NCBI GenBank assembly: GCA_002469605.1
Contig: DKMV01000238.1
Span: 1-13,321, forward strand
Length of the DNA stretch: 13,321 nt
Direction of reading: 5' to 3'
From: Leclercia sp. UBA7405
GTDB lineage: Bacteria; Pseudomonadota; Gammaproteobacteria; Enterobacterales; Enterobacteriaceae
A program made the translations under genes and the position numbers. Positions 7,553-13,321 of this stretch are shown piece after piece (position 1 is the first letter of the stretch; each line of letters opens with the position of its first letter). Under the pieces are notes generated by a model. The model saw only the letters and a list, made by a program, of their open reading frames with translations. It was not told where the DNA came from and did no database searches.

Positions 7553-9742
7553 TTAAGCCGTTTTCAGTTCGCCAACCGGACGGGCAGGCTCAACCTGAGG
7601 ATAGTAGGGTTCGTTATGGCGCGCTTTATTCCGCAGCCCTTCCGGCACCTCATACAGCGGGCTGAGGTGCTGGTACTGCTGCGCCATATCGAGATATTTT
7701 GCGCTGCCGAGGGTGTCCAGCCAGCGGAACGCGCCGCCGTGGAACGGCGGGAAGCCAAGGCCGTAGACCAGCGCCATGTCGGCTTCTGCCGGGCTGGCGA
7801 TAATCCCCTCTTCGAGGCAACGCACCACTTCGTTCACCATCGGGATCATCATGCGGGCGATAATCTCTTCATCGCTGAAGTCGCGTTTCGCCTCGCTCAC
7901 GTCGGCCAGCAGGCCATCCACCGCCGCATCTTCTTCTTTCTTCGGCTTGCCTTTGCTGTCTTCTTTATAGCGCCAGAAGCCCAGACCGTTTTTCTGACCA
8001 AAGCGGTTAGCATCGAACAGGGCGTCGATGGCATCGCGGTACTCTTTCTGCATACGCTGCGGGAAGCCCGCCGCCATCACCGCCTGGGCGTGATGCGCGG
8101 TGTCGATGCCAACCACGTCCAGCAGATACGCCGGGCCCATCGGCCAGCCGAACTGCTTCTCCATCACTTTATCAACCTTGCGGAAATCCGCGCCGTCGCG
8201 CAGCAGCTGGCTAAAGCCGGCGAAGTAGGGGAAGAGCACGCGGTTAACGAAGAAGCCCGGACAGTCGTTGACCACAATCGGGGTTTTGCCCATCTTGCTG
8301 GCCCAGGCCACCACTTTGGCGATGGTCTCCTCAGAGGTTTTCTCGCCGCGGATCACCTCTACCAGCGGCATGCGGTGTACCGGGTTAAAGAAGTGCATGC
8401 CGCAGAAGTTTTCCGGGCGCTTCAGCACCCCTGCCAGCTTGCTGATAGGAATGGTGGAGGTGTTAGAGGCCAGCACGGTATCCGGGCGCACCTTCTCTTC
8501 GGTTTCGGCCAGCACCGCTTTTTTCACTTTCGGGTTTTCAACGACGGCTTCCACCACCACGTCCACGCGGTCGAAGCCGCTGTATTCCAGGGTCGGGTGA
8601 ATGGTGGAGATGACGCCGGAGAGCTTCAGGCCATCGATCTTGCCGCGCTCAAGCTGTTTATTCAGCAGCTTGGCGGCTTCGGTCATGCCTAAGGTCAGCG
8701 ATTTGTCGTTGATATCCTTCATGACCACCGGCACGCCTTTCCAGGCGGACTGATAGGCGATACCGCCGCCCATGATCCCGGCGCCCAGTACGGCAGCCTG
8801 TTTTGGCGTCTCAACGTTTTTGGTCAGCTGTCTGGCTTTGCCTTTTACATACTGGTCATTGAGGAAGATCCCGACCAGCGCGCGCGCTTCGTTGGTGTGC
8901 GCCAGCGGCACGAAGCTCTGATTTTCCAGTTTCAGGGCCTCTTCACGGCCCAGGCGGGCGGCGGCTTCGATGGTTTTCACCGCGGTGATAGGGGCCGGAT
9001 AATGTTTGCCCGCGGTCTGCATCACCATGCCTTTGGCGATGGTGAAGCTCATGGTCGCTTCGATTTTGCTGAGCTTTAAAGGCTCAAGCTTCGGCTGGCG
9101 TTTTGCTTTCCAGTCGAGATCGCCCTTGATCGCCTGGCGCAGAATAGAGATAGCGCCTTCGCGCAGTTTTTCGGGTTTTACCACCCCATCCACCAGACCG
9201 ATTTTCAGGGCCTGATCGGCGCCCACGTCTTTCCCGGCGGCGATAATTTCCAGCGCGCTGTCGGCACCCAGCAGGCGCGGCAGGCGCACCGAGCCGCCAA
9301 AGCCCGGCATGATGCCCAGTTTGGTTTCAGGCAGACCAATGCGCAGATCCGGCGTGGCAAGGCGATAATCGGTTGCCAGCACGCATTCGCAGCCGCCGCC
9401 CAGCGCGTAGCCGTTGACGGCGGAGATGGTCGGTACCGGCAGATCTTCCAGGCGGTTAAAGACGCTGTTGGCAAAATGTAGCCACTGGCTCAGCTGCTCC
9501 TGCGGAACCTGGAACAGCGAAAGGAATTCGGTAATGTCTGCGCCGACAATAAACGCCGCTTTTTCGGAACGCAGCAGCAGGCCTTTTAAATCGGTTTGCT
9601 TTTCCAGCACATCCAGCGCGCGGCCCAGACTGGCCACCGTTGCGGTATCAAGCTTATTTACTGAGCCGGGGGCATCGAACACCAGTTCGGCAATGCCTTC
9701 GTCCAGCCAGTCTACGTACAGGGTGTCGCCTTTGTAGAGCAT
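7553..9742 (-). CDS. fadB: FadB, multifunctional enoyl-CoA hydratase / 3-hydroxyacyl-CoA dehydrogenase
   Basis: FadB is the alpha subunit of the FadBA complex. The 729 residues equal the E. coli length. The N-terminal crotonase domain (about 1-190) carries catalytic Glu119 and Glu139 in [13 protein letters not shown] and GLPETKLG. An NAD-binding fold starts with GAGIMGG at 320-326. The dehydrogenase catalytic His450 lies in [13 protein letters not shown]. The C-terminal dehydrogenase domain ends [10 protein letters not shown]. The start is the ATG at 9742 (MLYKGDTLY), after CAGGAGA. The in-frame ATG 12 codons upstream (9778) falls inside the FadR operator and is rejected. It is the first gene of fadBA and diverges from pepQ. 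Confidence 0.97.
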   Translation of the reverse strand: MLYKGDTLYVDWLDEGIAELVFDAPGSVNKLDTATVASLGRALDVLEKQTDLKGLLLRSEKAAFIVGADITEFLSLFQVPQEQLSQWLHFANSVFNRLEDLPVPTISAVNGYALGGGCECVLATDYRLATPDLRIGLPETKLGIMPGFGGSVRLPRLLGADSALEIIAAGKDVGADQALKIGLVDGVVKPEKLREGAISILRQAIKGDLDWKAKRQPKLEPLKLSKIEATMSFTIAKGMVMQTAGKHYPAPITAVKTIEAAARLGREEALKLENQSFVPLAHTNEARALVGIFLNDQYVKGKARQLTKNVETPKQAAVLGAGIMGGGIAYQSAWKGVPVVMKDINDKSLTLGMTEAAKLLNKQLERGKIDGLKLSGVISTIHPTLEYSGFDRVDVVVEAVVENPKVKKAVLAETEEKVRPDTVLASNTSTIPISKLAGVLKRPENFCGMHFFNPVHRMPLVEVIRGEKTSEETIAKVVAWASKMGKTPIVVNDCPGFFVNRVLFPYFAGFSQLLRDGADFRKVDKVMEKQFGWPMGPAYLLDVVGIDTAHHAQAVMAAGFPQRMQKEYRDAIDALFDANRFGQKNGLGFWRYKEDSKGKPKKEEDAAVDGLLADVSEAKRDFSDEEIIARMMIPMVNEVVRCLEEGIIASPAEADMALVYGLGFPPFHGGAFRWLDTLGSAKYLDMAQQYQHLSPLYEVPEGLRNKARHNEPYYPQVEPARPVGELKTA

Positions 9743-9768
9743 GTCGGTCTCCTGAATCCAGCGGTAGG

Positions 9769-9785
9769 ATCTGGTCATACCAGAT
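9769..9785 (-). promoter_or_regulatory. FadR operator of fadBA
   Basis: On the minus strand the 17 bases read ATCTGGTATGACCAGAT, a near-perfect palindrome (ATCTGGT, 3 bases, ACCAGAT). It differs by one central base from the E. coli fadB operator as I recall it (ATCTGGTACGACCAGAT). It lies 26 bases before the fadB start, in the 5' untranslated region. FadR bound there should block fadBA until long-chain acyl-CoA releases it. Confidence 0.93.
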
Positions 9786-9801
9786 GAAGCGGAGTGTGGG
9801 A

Positions 9802-9829
9802 TTTATGTTAATAAAATGCAAATCAGTCA
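9802..9829 (-). promoter_or_regulatory. Approximate fadBA promoter
   Basis: From memory, the E. coli FadR site covers about +9 to +25, which would put the start near 9793 here. On the minus strand CATAAA (9807-9802) is then a weak -10 box, and TGACTG (9829-9824), 16 bases away, is a weak -35. The boxes are poor, so only the general location is supported. Confidence 0.35.
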
Positions 9830-9837
9830 TTAAATAA
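9806..9837. promoter_or_regulatory. ArcA-like direct repeats over the fadBA promoter
   Basis: TGTTAATAAA (9806-9815) matches nine of ten positions of the ArcA repeat consensus WGTTAATTAW. CATTAAATAA (9828-9837), 22 bases on in the same direction, matches seven. ArcA repression of fad genes is known in E. coli, and ArcA repeats are spaced in multiples of about 11 bases. The AT-rich setting makes chance matches easy. Confidence 0.35.
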
Positions 9838-9886
9838 TTGTAGGTTTGATCACGGTCGGCGGAGATCACGCAGCCGTTGGGAGGTG

Positions 9887-9895
9887 TGCTAAGAT
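9887..9895 (+). promoter_or_regulatory. Putative extended -10 promoter of pepQ
   Basis: TGCTAAGAT is an extended -10 element (TG, one base, TAAGAT) 36 bases before the pepQ ATG. No clear -35 box is present, which is acceptable for extended -10 promoters. It would drive pepQ-yigZ and perhaps trkH. Confidence 0.4.
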
Positions 9896-9931
9896 GCGGG
9901 AACCTGGGTCAATAAAACGAAAGGAATAATG

Positions 9932-11263
9932 ATGGATTCACTGGCCGCGCTCTACAAAAATCATATTGATACACTACAGGAACGTACCCGCGACGTACTG
10001 GCCCGTTTTAAGCTGGATGCTCTGCTTATCCACTCCGGCGAGCTGATGAATGTCTTCCTTGATGACCACGCTTATCCGTTTAAGGTGAATCCGCAGTTTA
10101 AAGCCTGGGTGCCGGTTACCCAGGTGCCAAACTGCTGGCTGCTGGTGGATGGCGTGAACAAGCCGAAACTCTGGTTCTACCTGCCGGTGGATTACTGGCA
10201 CAACGTGGAGCCGCTGCCCACCTCCTTCTGGACAGAAAGCGTAGAAGTTATCGCCCTGCCAAAAGCAGACGGCATCGGCAGCCAGCTGCCTGCCGCCCGC
10301 GGCAACATCGCCTATATCGGCCCGGTACGCGAGCGCGCGCTGGGGCTGGATATCGCGGCGGATAACATCAACCCGAAAGGGGTGATTGATTACCTGCACT
10401 ATTACCGCTCCTACAAGACCGACTACGAGCTGGCCTGTATGCGTGAAGCGCAGAAGACGGCCGTCAATGGCCATCGCGCCGCGCAGGAAGCCTTCCTTTC
10501 CGGCATGAGCGAGTTCGATATCAATCTGGCTTACCTTACCGCCACCGGTCATCGCGATACCGACGTGCCATACAGCAACATCGTGGCGCTCAACGAGCAC
10601 GCCTCGGTGCTGCACTACACGAAGCTGGACCACCGCGCGCCCTCTGAAATCCGTAGCTTCCTGCTGGATGCCGGGGCGGAGTACAACGGCTATGCCGCCG
10701 ACCTGACCCGCACCTGGGCGGCGAACGGCGATACCGACTTCGCGCAGCTGATTAAAGATGTTAACGACGAGCAGCTGGCGCTGATTGGCACCATGAAGGC
10801 GGGCGTTAACTATGTGGATATCCACGTGCAGTTCCATCAGCGCATCGCGAAACTGCTGCGTAAGCACCAGATTGTTAACGACATCAGCGAAGAGGCGATG
10901 GTAGAAAACGACCTGACCGGGCCATTTATGCCGCACGGCATCGGCCATCCGTTGGGCCTGCAGGTGCACGATGTCGCCGGCTTTATGCAGGATGACAACG
11001 GCACCCATCTGGCTGCACCATCTAAGTATCCTTACCTGCGCTGCACCCGCATTCTGCAGCCGCGCATGGTGCTGACCATTGAGCCAGGGATCTACTTTAT
11101 CGAGTCGCTGCTGGCGCCGTGGCGTGAAGGGCAGTTCAGCAAACACTTCAACTGGCAGAAAATTGAAGCACTGAAGCCGTTTGGCGGCATTCGTATCGAA
11201 GATAACGTGGTGATCCACGAAAACGGTACGGAAAACATGACGCGAGATCTGAAGCTGGCGTGA
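9932..11263 (+). CDS. pepQ: PepQ, Xaa-Pro dipeptidase (prolidase)
   Basis: PepQ is a cytoplasmic metallopeptidase of the M24 family that cleaves dipeptides with C-terminal proline. The 443 residues equal the E. coli length. The five metal ligands of the pita-bread fold are present: Asp246 and Asp257 ([19 protein letters not shown]), His339 ([12 protein letters not shown]), Glu384 (TIEPGIYF) and Glu423 ([10 protein letters not shown]). One odd residue is Arg378: the loop reads [12 protein letters not shown], where E. coli has PGM. Two ATGs stand in tandem (9929 and 9932). The second is chosen because it gives E. coli-like length and a 6-base gap from AAGGA (9921-9925). Its stop TGA shares one base with the yigZ ATG. 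Confidence 0.96.
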   Translation: MDSLAALYKNHIDTLQERTRDVLARFKLDALLIHSGELMNVFLDDHAYPFKVNPQFKAWVPVTQVPNCWLLVDGVNKPKLWFYLPVDYWHNVEPLPTSFWTESVEVIALPKADGIGSQLPAARGNIAYIGPVRERALGLDIAADNINPKGVIDYLHYYRSYKTDYELACMREAQKTAVNGHRAAQEAFLSGMSEFDINLAYLTATGHRDTDVPYSNIVALNEHASVLHYTKLDHRAPSEIRSFLLDAGAEYNGYAADLTRTWAANGDTDFAQLIKDVNDEQLALIGTMKAGVNYVDIHVQFHQRIAKLLRKHQIVNDISEEAMVENDLTGPFMPHGIGHPLGLQVHDVAGFMQDDNGTHLAAPSKYPYLRCTRILQPRMVLTIEPGIYFIESLLAPWREGQFSKHFNWQKIEALKPFGGIRIEDNVVIHENGTENMTRDLKLA

Positions 11264-11877
11264 TGGATAGCTGGCTGATACCGGCTGCGCCGGTCACCTT
11301 TGTTGAAGAGATCAAGAAGAGCCGCTTTATCACGCTGTTGGCGCATACCGACGGCGTGGAGGCGGCAAAAGCCTTCGTTGAGTCAGTAAGAGCGGAACAT
11401 CCTGACGCCCGCCACCACTGCGTGGCCTGGGTCGCCGGGCCGCCGAACGACTCGCAGCAGCTGGGTTTCTCTGATGACGGTGAACCGGCGGGAACGGCAG
11501 GTAAACCGATGCTCTCCCAGCTGATGGGCAGCGGCGTCGGCGAGATAGCCGCCGTTGTGGTGCGTTACTACGGCGGCGTGCTGTTAGGCACCGGCGGGCT
11601 GGTCAAAGCCTACGGCGGGGGCGTTCAGCAAGCGCTAAATCAGCTCACGACCACCCGCAAAACGCCGCTAACCGAATATACTTTATTGTGCGATTATGCC
11701 CAGTTATCCGGCATCGAGTCGCTGCTCAGGCTTAGTCAGGGCATGATAGTGCACAGTGATTACCAGGCGGCGGTGACGTTGCGCGTGGCGCTTCCTCAGG
11801 CGGAACTGGCGGTATTCTCAGCAAAACTGGCTGATTTTAGTCGCGGCGCGTTGCAATTACTGCCGATTGAAGAATAA
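11263..11877 (+). CDS. yigZ: YigZ, IMPACT/YigZ-family protein
   Basis: A 204-residue member of the family shared by bacterial YigZ and eukaryotic IMPACT; its biochemical role in bacteria is not settled. The N-terminal domain (about 1-125) has the family motifs RHHCVAWVAG (50-59), DDGEPAGTAGKPML (71-84) and RYYGGVLLGTGGLVKAYGGG (101-120). The C-terminal part (about 138-204) fits the ferredoxin-like DUF1949 domain. The start ATG overlaps the pepQ stop as TGATG, so translation is probably coupled. An in-frame GTG one codon upstream is possible but would add only one residue. trkH follows after 40 bases. Confidence 0.94.
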   Translation: MDSWLIPAAPVTFVEEIKKSRFITLLAHTDGVEAAKAFVESVRAEHPDARHHCVAWVAGPPNDSQQLGFSDDGEPAGTAGKPMLSQLMGSGVGEIAAVVVRYYGGVLLGTGGLVKAYGGGVQQALNQLTTTRKTPLTEYTLLCDYAQLSGIESLLRLSQGMIVHSDYQAAVTLRVALPQAELAVFSAKLADFSRGALQLLPIEE

Positions 11878-11917
11878 TCCCCACCTTACTTTTTGAATAC
11901 CAAAGGAAACGGCAGAA

Positions 11918-13321
11918 ATGCACTTTCGCGCCATAACCCGAATCGTTGGATTGCTGGTCATACTTTTCTCCGGGACGATGATCCTCCCCGGACTGGTGGC
12001 GCTTATCTATCGGGACGGCGCGGGTCGCGCCTTCACCCAGACCTTCTTTGCCGCACTGGTAATAGGTTCACTGTTGTGGTGGCCAAACCGGCGTGAGAAG
12101 CGGGAACTCAAATCCCGTGAAGGGTTCCTGATAGTGGTACTTTTCTGGACCGTACTGGGAAGCGTGGGTGCGCTGCCGTTTATCTTCTCTGAACAACCTA
12201 ACCTGACCGTCACCGATGCCTTCTTTGAATCCTTCTCCGGGCTAACCACGACCGGGGCGACCACGCTGGTGGGGCTGGATTCGCTGCCCCATGCCATTCT
12301 CTTTTACCGGCAGATGCTGCAATGGTTTGGCGGGATGGGGATCATCGTACTGGCGGTGGCCATACTGCCTATTCTGGGCGTCGGTGGCATGCAGCTCTAT
12401 CGGGCGGAGATGCCCGGCCCGCTGAAAGATAATAAGATGCGCCCGCGTATTGCCGAAACCGCCAAAACCCTGTGGCTCATTTACGTGCTGTTAACCGTCG
12501 CCTGCGCGCTGGCCCTGTGGTTCGCCGGCATGCCGGCCTTTGATGCCATCGGCCATAGCTTTGCGACCATCGCCATCGGCGGGTTCTCTACCCACGACGC
12601 CAGCGTCGGCTACTTCGACAGCCCGACCATTAACACCATTATTGCTATCTTCTTACTGATTTCCGGCTGTAACTATGGCCTGCACTTCTCATTACTGAGC
12701 GGGCGCAGCCTGAAGGTGTACTGGCGCGACCCGGAATTCCGCATGTTTATTGGCGTGCAGTTGACTCTGGTAATCATCTGTACCCTGGTGCTGTGGTTCC
12801 ATGATGTTTATAACTCGGCAGTGACCACGCTTAACCAGGCGTTCTTCCAGGTAGTGTCGATGGCGACCACCGCTGGCTTTACTACCGATAGCATCGCCCG
12901 CTGGCCGCTGTTCCTGCCGGTGCTGCTGCTCTGTTCCGCCTTTATCGGCGGCTGCGCCGGGTCAACGGGGGGCGGCCTGAAGGTCATCCGTATCCTGCTG
13001 CTCTTTAAGCAGGGGAACCGTGAGCTTAAACGCCTCGTCCATCCGAACGCGGTTTACAGCATTAAGCTTGGCAACCGCGCGCTGCCGGAACGTATCCTCG
13101 AAGCGGTATGGGGCTTCTTCTCTGCCTATGCGCTGGTCTTTATCGTCAGCATGCTGGCGATTATCGCCACCGGCGTGGATGATTTTTCAGCGTTCGCCTC
13201 CGTGGTGGCAACGCTTAATAACCTTGGGCCAGGTCTGGGCGTGGTGGCGGATAACTTTGCCAGCATGAATCCGGTGGCGAAGTGGATCCTCATCGCCAAC
13301 ATGCTTTTTGGTCGTCTTGAA
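11918..13321 (+). CDS. trkH: TrkH, potassium uptake transporter subunit (truncated by window end)
   Basis: TrkH is the inner-membrane pore of the Trk potassium uptake system, gated by cytoplasmic TrkA. The reading frame is open from MHFRAITRIV to the right edge: 468 residues, about 15 short of the E. coli 483. The missing end is due to the window, not a mutation. The four pore-loop filter segments are visible: TTTGATT (110-116), AIGGFSTHD, TTAGFTTDS and NNLGPGLG. Long hydrophobic helices alternate with them, as expected for this channel-like superfamily. AAAGGAAA (11902-11909) precedes the ATG. TrkG, a phage-borne paralogue, is unlikely given the setting after yigZ. Confidence 0.96.
   Translation, partial: MHFRAITRIVGLLVILFSGTMILPGLVALIYRDGAGRAFTQTFFAALVIGSLLWWPNRREKRELKSREGFLIVVLFWTVLGSVGALPFIFSEQPNLTVTDAFFESFSGLTTTGATTLVGLDSLPHAILFYRQMLQWFGGMGIIVLAVAILPILGVGGMQLYRAEMPGPLKDNKMRPRIAETAKTLWLIYVLLTVACALALWFAGMPAFDAIGHSFATIAIGGFSTHDASVGYFDSPTINTIIAIFLLISGCNYGLHFSLLSGRSLKVYWRDPEFRMFIGVQLTLVIICTLVLWFHDVYNSAVTTLNQAFFQVVSMATTAGFTTDSIARWPLFLPVLLLCSAFIGGCAGSTGGGLKVIRILLLFKQGNRELKRLVHPNAVYSIKLGNRALPERILEAVWGFFSAYALVFIVSMLAIIATGVDDFSAFASVVATLNNLGPGLGVVADNFASMNPVAKWILIANMLFGRLE

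Noticed and set aside
7616..8692. 358-codon open frame on the plus strand
   Set aside because: It lies wholly antisense to fadB, whose protein is full length with all catalytic residues. The translation is rich in His and Arg with no recognisable domain, as expected from a GC-rich shadow frame.
9974..11218. 414-codon open frame on the minus strand
   Set aside because: It is antisense to pepQ, which is intact and conserved. The long frame follows from codon bias in pepQ, not from a real gene.
11893..12096. 67-codon plus-strand frame before and within trkH
   Set aside because: It overlaps the start of trkH in another frame and has no domain. The trkH frame matches the family from its first residue.

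Overview
This window is a stretch of the core chromosome of an Enterobacteriaceae species. Gene order (ubiB-tatABCD, rfaH on the opposite strand, ubiD-fre, fadBA on the opposite strand, pepQ-yigZ-trkH) is the one known from Escherichia coli. The proteins are close to their E. coli counterparts but not identical. The G+C-rich coding sequence and an extra gene between fre and fadA, which I do not recall from E. coli K-12, suggest a relative such as Enterobacter, Klebsiella or Leclercia. The genus cannot be fixed by eye. I see no mobile element, tRNA, rRNA, CRISPR array or integration scar.

Layout: 1-495 is the 3' end of ubiB. 561-2949 is the Tat operon: tatA, tatB and tatC tightly packed, then a terminator-like hairpin, then tatD. 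rfaH (2946-3434, minus) converges on tatD, and the two stop codons share TTAA. A 182-bp divergent region carries promoter-like boxes for rfaH and for ubiD-fre (3617-5846). On the minus strand, 5839-6192 encodes a small exported protein I do not recognise; its end overlaps the end of fre. Upstream of it lie the fadBA terminator and 3' untranslated region, then fadA (6380-7543) and fadB (7553-9742). The fadB-pepQ divergent region holds a near-perfect FadR operator and ArcA-like repeats. pepQ, yigZ and trkH (9932 to the window edge) run on the plus strand; trkH is cut just before its end.

How the genes work together: UbiB and UbiD act in ubiquinone synthesis. Fre supplies reduced flavins. TatABC exports folded proteins. 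RfaH is an antitermination factor for long surface-polysaccharide and virulence operons. FadBA forms the beta-oxidation complex, and its FadR operator ties it to fatty-acid availability. PepQ cleaves X-Pro dipeptides, YigZ is an IMPACT-family protein, and TrkH is the pore of a potassium uptake system.

I found no new multi-gene system. The points most worth a second look are the small exported protein gene (5839-6192), a ubiD ribosome-binding site placed for an in-frame ATT codon rather than the ATG, and a structured fadBA 3' untranslated region that could yield a small RNA.
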